Of a stretch of 64,000 nt of DNA, positions 27,677 to 36,386 are shown piece after piece. The notes beneath the pieces are model-generated. The model was not told the origin of the DNA and did no database searches. It was given only the letters and a program-made list of their open reading frames with translations. The translations under genes were made by a program, and so were the position numbers. This DNA is from Bacillota bacterium. Lineage in GTDB: Bacteria; Bacillota; Desulfotomaculia; Desulfotomaculales; Pelotomaculaceae. Each line of letters starts with the position of its first letter. Within the stretch, counting starts at the first letter, position 1. The stretch spans positions 1 through 64,000 of the forward strand of contig JAKPTB010000097.1 in the NCBI GenBank assembly GCA_029555205.1. Reading direction: 5' to 3'.

Positions 27677-28735
27677 TTGAAGACGTGGACTGTTCTAGTC
27701 ACAATAATATTTGTGCTAATTGCTTGCGCCGGATGCGGGCAAAAGTCAACATCTTTGCAGGATTTTTCTGGTGAAGAGTTTATCATGAACACCCTGGTTC
27801 GGATCCAGGTTATTTGTGAAGATGAAGAAAAGGGGAGGAAAGCCCTAAAGCAAGCCTTTGATGTATTTAGAAAAATTGATCATTTGACAAACAGGTTTCC
27901 CGAAGGTGAGCTGGCAACTTCCTCACCTGGTGATGTGCTTAATATTAACGGCAGCGCCGGGCTTAAGCCCGTCAAGGTCAGTGTCGACACTGTCAGAATC
28001 ATCCAGCGTTCACAGTACTATGCCCGCTTAACCGGCGGTGCCTTTGATATTACTATTGGACCAATAATGGACAACTGGGGTTTTGGAAAGGGCATACAAT
28101 ATGTTCCCGCTGATGAGGAAATTAGCAGGGCGCTAAGTCTGGTGGACTACCGCAAAGTCGAAGCTGACCCGGGTAAGGGGACGGTTTTTTTACCGGAGCC
28201 GGGGATGAGTTTAGATTTGGGCGGAGTTGCCAAAGGCTATGCCATGGATGAAGCAGTTAAGGCTCTAAGGGAAGCAGGCATGAAACATGCCCTGATTAAT
28301 GCCGGTGGATGTGTGTATGCCCTGGGGACCAGGCCGGACGGAGAGCCATGGCGTGTGGGTATCCAGGACCCCCGCAGCAACGGGGACATTGTTGCCATAT
28401 TATCTTTAAAGGATTCAGCGGCGGTGACATCGGGCGACTATCAGCGTTATTTTGAACAGGAAGGTGTTCGCTACCACCATATTATAGATCCATCCACCGG
28501 GAAGCAGGCGAGGGATCTGATCCAGACAACAGTTGTTGCAGAATCTGCTACAGATGCGGATATATTATCTACGGCGCTGTTTGTCCTGGGGCCCCGCCGC
28601 GGGATGAGTTTCGTCGAGGATCTGCCGGGTACCGGAGCTGTCTTGATCGGGCCGGATAAACTCGTGTCGGTTACGGCTGGTTTAATTGATCAGTTAACTT
28701 TCACCGGGAATGGCGGGTATCAAATTGTTGGATAA
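27677..28735 (+). CDS. apbE: FAD:protein FMN transferase (ApbE lipoprotein)
   Basis: A 352-residue lipoprotein (signal ending VLIACAGC). It belongs to the ApbE family, which attaches FMN covalently to threonines of extracytoplasmic flavoproteins. Visible signatures: GEEFIMNTLVRIQV at the start of the domain, GGAFDITIGPIMDNWGFG, GMSLDLGGVAKGYAMDEA, HALINAGGCVYALG, and the catalytic end SGDYQRYF ... HHIIDPSTGKQA ... ADILSTALFVLG. It is the first gene after the triple leader RNA. A plausible substrate, an FMN-binding lipoprotein, lies at 47040-47660 in the same gene row. TTG is the start, with a weak GTGGTG site. Confidence 0.93.
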   Translation: MKTWTVLVTIIFVLIACAGCGQKSTSLQDFSGEEFIMNTLVRIQVICEDEEKGRKALKQAFDVFRKIDHLTNRFPEGELATSSPGDVLNINGSAGLKPVKVSVDTVRIIQRSQYYARLTGGAFDITIGPIMDNWGFGKGIQYVPADEEISRALSLVDYRKVEADPGKGTVFLPEPGMSLDLGGVAKGYAMDEAVKALREAGMKHALINAGGCVYALGTRPDGEPWRVGIQDPRSNGDIVAILSLKDSAAVTSGDYQRYFEQEGVRYHHIIDPSTGKQARDLIQTTVVAESATDADILSTALFVLGPRRGMSFVEDLPGTGAVLIGPDKLVSVTAGLIDQLTFTGNGGYQIVG

Positions 28736-28826
28736 GTAACCAAAGAGAGGTGAGTTGGGATTAAACCTTTTTAAAGTAATAATAGAAACTAGTACGGCAA
28801 TAGTGATTATTACCCAGAAGAACTCA

Positions 28827-28893
28827 TTTCCGGTTTCAACTTGCTAACCGGCAAATTCCCAGTCTGCTGGCCTGCGGCCGGCGAAACCGGAAA
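28827..28893 (+). ncRNA. Structured leader RNA before the ECF S component
   Basis: TTTCCGGTTTC and GAAACCGGAAA close a perfect 11-bp stem around a three-way junction: a small TTGC/GCAA hairpin and a GCTGGCC/GGCCGGC hairpin (one T-G) that stacks on the closing stem. There is no T run, so it is not a simple terminator. It ends 40 bp before the S-component start. The class is not one I recognise. Confidence 0.55.
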
Positions 28894-28932
28894 CACCCGT
28901 AATATTAATACTGATAGAGGAGCATCATAAGA

Positions 28933-29532
28933 TTGCAAATTTTACAGAAAATGCTCGATAAATTTTCAGTATTTGATTTGATTATCATTGCGATGATTTC
29001 TGCCCTTGGTATTGCCAGCAAACCGGTTATTGTGCCCCTCAGCCATATTATCACCGGGCCTTTATTGATACCCGGTGGTGTCGTGGCGGGTGGTTTTTAC
29101 ATGTTGTGGCTGGTACTCGGGGCGGGAATCGTCGGCAAACCGGGTACAGCAACTTTAATGGGGGTTATCCAGGCCCTGGCGGTCTTCGGAACGGGGGTAT
29201 TTGGTTCCCACGGGGCGATGAGTTTGCTCAGTTACACCTTTCCCGGCTTTGCTGTGGACCTGTTGCTCCTTTTAATCAGACACCGCGTCTGCTGTCCCCT
29301 GTGCGCTTTTCTGGCAGGTGTGGCTGCCAACGTCTCAGGCTCTGCCCTGGTCAACATAATTTATTTCCGGCTTCCTTTGATACCTTTAATCCTATCTTTG
29401 GCTGTGGCAACTTTATCTGGTGGCCTCGGTGGCCTTGTTGCATTTAAAATAATCCAACTGGTTAAAAAGAATAATTGTTTTAAAGACATCCCAAGCTCAG
29501 ATTCTAAGCAGGAGAAAGAGCAGGAATCATAG
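28933..29532 (+). CDS. ECF transporter S component (substrate unknown)
   Basis: A 199-residue membrane protein with about six segments, beginning FSVFDLIIIAMISALGIASK, which is the typical start of energy-coupling-factor S components of the thiamine-precursor/YkoE-like kind. It contains the small-residue patterns needed to contact EcfT. The last 30 residues are a charged cytosolic tail. TTG start with GAGGAG about 10 nt upstream. The matching ATPases and T subunit are probably those at 52721-54927. The structured RNA directly upstream could report its ligand. Because the row begins with Moco-type riboswitches and includes ApbE, a pterin, flavin or related precursor is possible; I cannot decide. 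Confidence 0.75.
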   Translation: MQILQKMLDKFSVFDLIIIAMISALGIASKPVIVPLSHIITGPLLIPGGVVAGGFYMLWLVLGAGIVGKPGTATLMGVIQALAVFGTGVFGSHGAMSLLSYTFPGFAVDLLLLLIRHRVCCPLCAFLAGVAANVSGSALVNIIYFRLPLIPLILSLAVATLSGGLGGLVAFKIIQLVKKNNCFKDIPSSDSKQEKEQES

Positions 29533-29751
29533 TTTTTGTCTGCTTTAAATGCTCGCTGTGCTCTTAGATTGAACATAAGCCTGTTTGTACCCTGCACCAG
29601 GACTTAGAAGAGGTCAGAATTCAACAGTGCCGTTTGCGAGTCCTTGATTTCTTTTAAACTTGTTAGGTGTAAATCAAGATACGGCCAGCTTCCCTGCCCT
29701 GGAATAAGAAAGAATTAGACATATTTGTTTTTGTGTAAAGAGGTGTAATCG

Positions 29752-32700
29752 ATGAAAAAGATTTCCCTGTTCTTAAGGGCTGTCTTAAGCTTGTTTCTGC
29801 TGGCTGGATTCCTAGGCCTGACGGCGCCCATAGCCGCCCTGGCTGAAACACCGGCGTTGAGGATCAGCGGAGACGGAGTGACGTATCCCTTGGAGTTTAC
29901 CCTGCCCCAGCTTGAAGCAATGGAGCAGTACCAGCATGTGTACAGTACCGTTAACACCTGGCCCACCAAGAAATGGTGTGTGGGAAGAGGCGTTAAGATA
30001 AGGGACCTGCTAAATCAGGCAGGACTCAGGGAAAATGCCAAAGTGCTTAAATTCGTAGCTAAAGACGGTTTCGTAGTGACGCTTACAGTTGAAGAATTAT
30101 TAAACAGTCCCCGTTATTATTTTCCTCGCTTAATGGACAATCATCCCGACGACGGCAGCATTCCCGGCTCTCCGGAAGGCGCCGAGGTGGTAGAGCCAAT
30201 TCTGGCCCTGGTCAGTGTGGAAGGCAGTGATGCTCCTGCCCATATGAACTCCATGGATTCCTTGAGGCTGATTTTTGGGCAGCGGGCGGTTACCGAGCAG
30301 ACCTGTAGCTCATTTGCCAAGTATGTCAATCAAATCGTGGTATTGACAACTGAGCCGGAGAAATGGGATAAACCGCAGGCAAACCCTCAAGGCGGGATCG
30401 TACCAGCGGGTTCCATGGTGGAATTGAGCAACGCCCGGATGGACGAAGATAAGATCTACTACACGACGGACGGCAGCACCCCTGACCTTAACAGTCCCAT
30501 TTACAACTGGATCTCCAGCCGCTGGTGGTCTACACGCCAGGATGATTTGTACAGGATTAACCACCCGGTTGAAATCACCGGGGATACAATCATCAAAGCA
30601 GTCACCATCGGTCCCGGTAAGAAGAATAGTGATGTGGTAACCTTCACCTATCAGGTGTCCGTTTTACCTCCTCCGCAGCTGCAGGCTGATCTTACAGATA
30701 ATGCAGTGGGCAGCGCAATCGAGCTGACCTTTGAGGACGACGCGGCCTGGCGGGCGGCAATTACCGGTGTCAGTGTGAACGGATCCCCGTTGGCTGCTGC
30801 TGATTATCTTGTGGAGGCTGGCAAACTGACCATCAAGGCGGGTGTGATCAGAAACCCCGGAGATTACAATATAACGGTTAAGGCCACCGGATACGGGGAA
30901 GCCGGGGTGCTTCAGACCATCCTGCCGGGTTTGAAGATACCACCGGAACTGACGGCTGACACCGTGGATAACATAGTCGGCAAGGCAATTGAGCTGACCT
31001 TTGAGGACGACACGGCCTGGCGGGCGGCAATCACCGGGGTAAGCGTGGACGGTGAGGCTTTAGACGCCGGGAAGTATTCCCTGGAGACCGCCGGCATAAT
31101 CATTATCAGTGCAGATGTTTTCAATAAAGCTGGGGATTACGTTATAACGGTCCATGCTTCCGGCTACCTGGACGCCGTTGTGACCCAAACAATCAAGACT
31201 AAAGGAGGCTCGACCGACCCCGGGGGAGAAGTGGTGCTGACCATAACAGGGGATGGGGTGAGCACTTCCAAAACCTTTACCCTGGCCCAGCTCCAGGCGA
31301 TGGAGCAGTATCAGCACGTCTACAGTGCTATCAACACCTGGCCCAGCAAGAAATGGTACGTGGGTAAAGGGGTCCAGTTGAGAGAACTGCTCAATTCGGC
31401 TGGGCTTAAAGGGAGTGCCAAACAAATTAAATTTATTTCCCGCGACGGTTACACAGTGACGTTGACGGTGCAGGAGTTGCTCAGGGACAAACGTTATTAC
31501 TTTCCCCAATTAAAGGCCAATGACCCCAATTTAGGTCATATACCCGGCTCTCCCATAGGGGCGGAAGAGGTAGAACCCATTCTCGCTCTTGTTAGTGCCG
31601 AAGGTACTGACAATCCTGCCTTTATGAATGACATGGATGCCCTGCTGTTGATGATCGGACAGCGGGCGGTAACCGAGCAAAACGGTCATTTGTTTACTAA
31701 GTATGTTGAAAAAATTGAAGTACTGACTGCTGACCCGGGAACATGGGATAAACCGAGAGCTGAGCCTGGAAGTGGCAGAGTGTCAGCAGGGACCCTGGTA
31801 AAACTGAGCAATAACAACAGCGACGCCGATAAGATTCACTACACCACGGACGGCAGCACCCCGACCATAGAAAGCCCCATGTATAACTGGATTGCAAGCA
31901 GGTGGTGGTCGTCGCGTTCGGATGAGTTGGATAGCATTAATAAGCCTATAGAAATAACAAAGAACACAACAATAAAGGCAATAACAATAGGCCCGGGTAA
32001 AAAGAACAGCGAAGTTGCCACCTTTACCTACACAGTTACAGGTGGGGCGGTGGACATAAGCGACAGGATCTCCCCCCTTTCAGGCGGTACTATTAGACTT
32101 GACGATGAAGCGGTGATTGAAATACCTGCCGGGGCGCTGGCCGGAACTGCTGCGGTGGAAGTAAAAATAGAGAAGGTGACCGCGCCTCCCGCAGCTCCGG
32201 AGGGTTTCAAGCTGGTTAGCGGAGTCTATGAGTTCAGCGTGGACGGTAAGTACAGCTACAAATTTAATAAGGAAGTGACGATTAAGCTCGGCTACGATCC
32301 TGAAGCTGTTGGTGAGGGTGAGACTCCGGCCATCCATTATTACGACGAGGCTCAAGGCCAGTGGGTAAACATAGGCGGTACTGTATCCGGCGCAAGCGTC
32401 GCCGTGCAGGTGGACCACTTCACCAAGTTCGCCGTGCTGGCGGCTGACCAAATAACAGTAGCTGCCGGTAAAATTTCACCTCTCACAGGCGGTACGATTA
32501 GTCTTGACAATGAAGCCTTTATCGAAATACCGGCCGGGGCGCTGGCCGGAACTGCTGTGGTGGAAGTAAAAATAGAGAAGGTGACTGCGCCTCCCGCAGC
32601 TCCTGAGGGTTTCAAGCTGGTTAGCGGAGTCTATGAGTTCAGCGTGGACGGCAAGTACAGTTACACATTTAATAAGGAAGTAACAATTGAGATCGGTTAT

Positions 32701-33399
32701 AATCCTGAAGTCGTGGGTGAGGGTGAGACACCGGCCATCCATTATTACGACGAGGCTCAAGGCCAGTGGATAAACATAAGCGGTACCGTATCCGGCGCAA
32801 GCGTCGTCGTGCAGGTGGACCACTTCACTAAGTTTGCCGTGCTGGCAGCAGAAAAAGAACAGGAGCAAACTCTGACGGATATAACCGGCCATTGGGCTTA
32901 CGAGATGATCAACAAGCTGGTGGGCATGGGATGCATCAGCGGCTACCCCGACGGTACCTTTAAGCCCGACAATGCCATTACCAGGGCTGAATTTACCGTT
33001 GTGCTGGTTAAGGCCTTCGGGCTTGAGAACACAGGCGGCCCGCTCTTTACCGATACCACCGGACACTGGGCCAAAGACTACATTGAAACAGCAGCTTCCC
33101 ACGGAATAGTCAATGGTTACGACGACGGTACCTTTGGGCCGGACGACCTGATCACCCGTGAGCAGCTGGCAGTAATGCTCGTCAGGGTGGCTGAATTGAC
33201 GCCGTTAGCGGGAGAGCTTCGTTTTGCCGACAGCGCGAGTATTTCCCCATGGGCGGCAGAAGGCCTTGCCACTGCGATAGGGTACGGCATCATCAAGGGT
33301 TATCCCGATCAGACCATCAAGCCCGGGGGCAGCGCCACCAGGGCCGAGGCTGTGACGGTTATTGTCAATACCTTGAATGTTCTCAATGGATTAACTTAA
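29752..33399 (+). CDS. Large SLH surface protein with two SUOX-like/chitobiase-C-like pairs
   Basis: A 1215-residue exported protein with a Sec signal (cleavage after IAALAE). Domain order: SUOX-like molybdopterin-oxidoreductase domain (about 33-200; QLEAMEQYQHVYSTVNTW, then WPTKKW), chitobiase-C-like domain (about 215-300; YYTTDGSTPDLNSPIYNW), two DUF1533-like modules (about 310-470), a second SUOX-like/chitobiase-C-like pair (about 490-760), two nearly identical ZU5-like domains (about 770-1035) and three SLH repeats (about 1045-1215) for binding to the cell-wall polymer. The SUOX-like domains lack the classical Mo-ligand Cys at the expected place. It shares this architecture with five more genes downstream. 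A surface redox or binding role is inferred. Confidence 0.85.
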   Translation: MKKISLFLRAVLSLFLLAGFLGLTAPIAALAETPALRISGDGVTYPLEFTLPQLEAMEQYQHVYSTVNTWPTKKWCVGRGVKIRDLLNQAGLRENAKVLKFVAKDGFVVTLTVEELLNSPRYYFPRLMDNHPDDGSIPGSPEGAEVVEPILALVSVEGSDAPAHMNSMDSLRLIFGQRAVTEQTCSSFAKYVNQIVVLTTEPEKWDKPQANPQGGIVPAGSMVELSNARMDEDKIYYTTDGSTPDLNSPIYNWISSRWWSTRQDDLYRINHPVEITGDTIIKAVTIGPGKKNSDVVTFTYQVSVLPPPQLQADLTDNAVGSAIELTFEDDAAWRAAITGVSVNGSPLAAADYLVEAGKLTIKAGVIRNPGDYNITVKATGYGEAGVLQTILPGLKIPPELTADTVDNIVGKAIELTFEDDTAWRAAITGVSVDGEALDAGKYSLETAGIIIISADVFNKAGDYVITVHASGYLDAVVTQTIKTKGGSTDPGGEVVLTITGDGVSTSKTFTLAQLQAMEQYQHVYSAINTWPSKKWYVGKGVQLRELLNSAGLKGSAKQIKFISRDGYTVTLTVQELLRDKRYYFPQLKANDPNLGHIPGSPIGAEEVEPILALVSAEGTDNPAFMNDMDALLLMIGQRAVTEQNGHLFTKYVEKIEVLTADPGTWDKPRAEPGSGRVSAGTLVKLSNNNSDADKIHYTTDGSTPTIESPMYNWIASRWWSSRSDELDSINKPIEITKNTTIKAITIGPGKKNSEVATFTYTVTGGAVDISDRISPLSGGTIRLDDEAVIEIPAGALAGTAAVEVKIEKVTAPPAAPEGFKLVSGVYEFSVDGKYSYKFNKEVTIKLGYDPEAVGEGETPAIHYYDEAQGQWVNIGGTVSGASVAVQVDHFTKFAVLAADQITVAAGKISPLTGGTISLDNEAFIEIPAGALAGTAVVEVKIEKVTAPPAAPEGFKLVSGVYEFSVDGKYSYTFNKEVTIEIGYNPEVVGEGETPAIHYYDEAQGQWINISGTVSGASVVVQVDHFTKFAVLAAEKEQEQTLTDITGHWAYEMINKLVGMGCISGYPDGTFKPDNAITRAEFTVVLVKAFGLENTGGPLFTDTTGHWAKDYIETAASHGIVNGYDDGTFGPDDLITREQLAVMLVRVAELTPLAGELRFADSASISPWAAEGLATAIGYGIIKGYPDQTIKPGGSATRAEAVTVIVNTLNVLNGLT
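32062..32855 (+). repeat. Tandem duplication of the ZU5-like domain
   Basis: Two copies of about 390 bp with a 405-bp period (32062-32450, 32467-32855) are nearly identical at DNA level, e.g. both contain GAAATACC, GCCGGGGCGCTGGCCGGAAC and GTGGACCACTTCAC. This is a recent internal duplication. Confidence 0.75.
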
Positions 33400-33619
33400 G
33401 GGTCAGATAAATACAAAATCTGTTGCCGCACATAAATAAATGAAAAGAAAGAGGAACAAACCGGCAGTAGGGTAACAAGGAGGGACGATAGTGTAAGGGA
33501 TAATTGCAGCAAGGACTTCAAATGGATGGGAGACACTCCTCACCCTGGAGGAATGTCCCGGCTGAATACCGTAGTGGCCGGATGCCCCGGTGGAACTTAG
33601 ATCTGGAGGAATGCTTCCG

Positions 33620-35284
33620 ATGTCATATTCAAGCTTAGTAAAAAAGTGCTGCAAATTCCCGGTTGCGCTCCTGGGTTTGCTGCTGGTTGCTTTTCTTAAC
33701 CTGACGGAGCCCGGGGCAGTTTTTGCCGAACAGTCGGACACGATTGAAATCACAGGCGAAGGCGTGACTACACCTGTGACATTAACCCTGGTCCAACTCC
33801 AGGCAATGGAGCAATATCAGCATGTATACAGTACAATAAACACCTGGCCCACAAAGAAATGGTACGTAGCCAGAGGTGTTAAACTGAGGGACCTGTTTGC
33901 CCTGGCCGGCCTCAAGGAAGATGCTACGCTGATCAGGTTTCTGTCGAAGGACGGCTTCGAGGTGACACTTACGGTCAAGGAGATGTTGCAGGACAAGCGT
34001 TACTATTATCCCCGTTTAATGGAGAATCATCCCAGCGATGGGAGTATCCCGGGCTCAACGGAGAAAGCGGTGGAGGTGGAGCCGATCCTGGCCCTGCTCA
34101 GTGCCGAGGACAGCAACAAACCCGCCGATATGAACGACAGGGATGCCTTACTTCTGCTTATGGGACAACGGGCGATTTCCGAGCAGACCAATAGTTTGTT
34201 TTTAAAATATGTAAATAAAATCGAAGTTCTTACCACCCCCCCGCAAAAATGGGATAATCCCAAAGCAGATCTGGATAGTGGAGAGGTGCCTGCGGGTTCT
34301 CTGGTAAGATTGAGCAATAAACGCAATGACGTTGATAAGGTTCATTACACGACGGACGGCAGTATACCAGATTTAAACAGCCCGATCTTCAACGTAAGCT
34401 CCAGCCGGTGGTGGGCGTTACGGCCTGATTTAGATCTTGTCAACCAGCCGATTAAAATCGACAAGGACACTGTAATTAAGGCCATCACCATTGGTCCCGG
34501 CAAGCTGGACAGTGATGTTGTCACTTTTACCTACAAGGCTGATTATTCGGGCAGGGCGGCTGAGCGGGCAAAACTCCCTGCCGCACCGCCCACCGATTTG
34601 ACCCTGGACCAGGATAAAGCCGAACTCAAAATCGGCAGCTCAATTATGCTGAGTGCCTCCCTAGGTTCGGGCAATGCCGGTGACACAGGCCTGGTCTGGA
34701 GTTCCAGCGACACCAGCGTGGCCACAGTGGATCACAACGGCCTGGTTACGTTGATCGGACCGGGTGCAGCCGTAATAACTGTGAAAACGGCAGACGGCAA
34801 TTTAGCGGCCACCTGCGTGGTGCGGAGCCCGGACCAGAACAGCAGGGAACAGGATGCTGAACCAGACTTTGTTCAACAGGATTTAGCCCTGGAAGAGTAC
34901 CAGATTGTGCCGCCGGCAGCGGAACCTGTGGAGCAACCGCCGGTGGAAGAGATAAACGCAGGTACCGAAAGTTCCGGCGAAGAGCCGGTAGAACCGGTTG
35001 AAACACTAGAAGTTGAAACAGCAGAACCGGAAGAGCCAATCGAAAACGGACAGTATTTGGCGGTGAAGGAGGATTTAGCCGCTGCAGCAGACACAAATGC
35101 CGCCGGGGAACAGACGGAAAACCAGCTTGTACAGGTATTCGAAATTTCGGTGGAGGCCGGGCTCTCGCAGCTGCCGGTGGAGCAGAACAATTTGGATTTT
35201 TATACGGCAGGATTCTTTGTTTTCCTGTTCCTTCTTGGTGCAAGCAGAAGATACATGGAGTACGTGAGGGAGGTTAAAAGGTGA
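33620..35284 (+). CDS. C-terminally anchored SUOX-like surface protein with Ig and Glu/Pro-rich stalk
   Basis: A 554-residue exported protein. After a signal peptide (ending AVFAEQ) come a SUOX-like domain (about 40-210), a chitobiase-C-like domain (about 220-310), a bacterial Ig-like Big_2 domain (about 323-404; VWSSSDTSVATVDHNGLVT), a long Glu/Pro-rich stalk (about 412-514) and one membrane segment near the C-terminus (FYTAGFFVFLFLLG) with a short basic tail. It is therefore anchored by its C-terminus with the domains outside. Its stop overlaps by 4 bp (GTGA) the start of an ExbB/TolQ-like gene, and an ExbD-like DUF2149 gene follows. The stalk recalls that of TonB, with inverted topology. 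I use ATG 33620 with GGAGGA upstream. Confidence 0.85.
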   Translation: MSYSSLVKKCCKFPVALLGLLLVAFLNLTEPGAVFAEQSDTIEITGEGVTTPVTLTLVQLQAMEQYQHVYSTINTWPTKKWYVARGVKLRDLFALAGLKEDATLIRFLSKDGFEVTLTVKEMLQDKRYYYPRLMENHPSDGSIPGSTEKAVEVEPILALLSAEDSNKPADMNDRDALLLLMGQRAISEQTNSLFLKYVNKIEVLTTPPQKWDNPKADLDSGEVPAGSLVRLSNKRNDVDKVHYTTDGSIPDLNSPIFNVSSSRWWALRPDLDLVNQPIKIDKDTVIKAITIGPGKLDSDVVTFTYKADYSGRAAERAKLPAAPPTDLTLDQDKAELKIGSSIMLSASLGSGNAGDTGLVWSSSDTSVATVDHNGLVTLIGPGAAVITVKTADGNLAATCVVRSPDQNSREQDAEPDFVQQDLALEEYQIVPPAAEPVEQPPVEEINAGTESSGEEPVEPVETLEVETAEPEEPIENGQYLAVKEDLAAAADTNAAGEQTENQLVQVFEISVEAGLSQLPVEQNNLDFYTAGFFVFLFLLGASRRYMEYVREVKR

Positions 35285-35937
35285 CAGTATCTATCCTGGC
35301 CCCGCTTAGAGACACAATGCATACTATTTCGTCCGGTTTGCTGATGCCCACCATAACTGTTCTACTGTTGCTGCTTGCTTTTTCGGCGGTTGAACTGGGT
35401 GGTCTGCTGGTGGAAACCCTGACAGAGCGGCGCAGGATGAGGGTTAATGTGCCGGATCTGGTGGAAGCCTTTCAGGGGAAGGGCGCCGATGAGATTAGAA
35501 AGGAGATTGAAAAGAGCAGCCTTTTCCGGCGCCAGAAAAAAGCCCTGGGCCAGTTAATCGACCACAGTGCTTTACCCGCCTCTTCCCTGCAGGCCCTGGC
35601 CCGCAAGCTGCTTTCCGGGGAAGAACTGCACTATGCCAGGATTACCAACAGGACTGACCTGGTGGCCCGTCTCGGACCTATGCTGGGCTTAATGGCCACG
35701 CTGATTCCACTGGGACCGGGGATGATCGCCCTGGGGCAGGGTGACACAAAAATTCTGGCAGAATCCCTGCTCACTGCTTTTGACGCTACGGTGACAGGGC
35801 TGGCCGCCGCCGGTGTTGCCTACGCCATCTCCCGGCTGCGGAAAAGATGGTACGAAGATTACTTGAGTTCCCTTGAAGCCCTGATGGAAAGCCTGTTGGA
35901 GGTGTTTACCCGTGCACAGTGGATTGAGGAGCAGTAG
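35281..35937 (+). CDS. MotA/TolQ/ExbB-like proton channel subunit
   Basis: A 218-residue membrane protein. The layout fits TolQ/ExbB: a first membrane segment (about 15-40), a long cytosolic helical part (about 45-120; RRRMRVNVPDLVEAF, FRRQKKALGQLI), and a closely spaced pair of membrane segments beginning RLGPMLGLMATLIPLGPGM and LTAFDATVTGLAAAGVAYAI, the conserved ExbB block in which polar Thr residues line the channel. The start overlaps the upstream surface-protein gene by 4 bp and the end overlaps the DUF2149 gene by 26 bp, so the three are translated together. In diderms this family powers TonB- or Tol-type work; here the organism appears to have no outer membrane. Confidence 0.88.
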   Translation: MTVSILAPLRDTMHTISSGLLMPTITVLLLLLAFSAVELGGLLVETLTERRRMRVNVPDLVEAFQGKGADEIRKEIEKSSLFRRQKKALGQLIDHSALPASSLQALARKLLSGEELHYARITNRTDLVARLGPMLGLMATLIPLGPGMIALGQGDTKILAESLLTAFDATVTGLAAAGVAYAISRLRKRWYEDYLSSLEALMESLLEVFTRAQWIEEQ

Positions 35938-36226
35938 ACGCAGGCTGGCTGAAGACGTCAGTCCTCTGGAGGGCGCCATCAATATCGTGGATGCCATGCT
36001 GGTGTTTGCCTGCGGGCTGATGCTCTCCCTGGTCTTGCACTGGAACGTCGACCTGGAGCAGATAGGGAAGCGGGTCAATTTGGAGCGCGGCCAGGAGGTA
36101 ACCCAGTTGCCGGAGATACGGGATGATTTAATTGAGACTGAGAACCAGGGCAAGCTTTATGAAAAGATGGGCACGGTCTACAAAGATCCCTCTACAGGAC
36201 AGTTGTTTATGCTGACTGGTGAGTAG
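35912..36226 (+). CDS. DUF2149 protein, ExbD-like partner
   Basis: A 104-residue protein with one membrane segment (INIVDAMLVFACGLMLSLVL, about 23-42) preceded by a short basic cytosolic end and followed by an extracellular part of about 60 residues ending DPSTGQLFML. The Asp at the start of the membrane segment (NIVDAMLVF) is placed like the essential Asp of ExbD/TolR. DUF2149 genes are known next to ExbB/TolQ-like genes in methanogenic archaea, from memory. It overlaps the ExbB-like gene by 26 bp. I infer an ion-driven stator pair acting on the C-anchored protein encoded just upstream. Confidence 0.82.
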   Translation: MHSGLRSSRRRLAEDVSPLEGAINIVDAMLVFACGLMLSLVLHWNVDLEQIGKRVNLERGQEVTQLPEIRDDLIETENQGKLYEKMGTVYKDPSTGQLFMLTGE

Positions 36227-36386
36227 ATCAGGTTTATTGTCATCCAGCGCATACGGGACCGGGGTTTAGTAGTTGTATAACCAGCTTGTAGGATTTAAGC
36301 GCGCTGCTTTAGCAGAATGCACGGCTGGAGCGACCCGGGGTCTGATGCAGATATGTAGTTTAATCACAGAAGGGAGAGTAAAAGCA

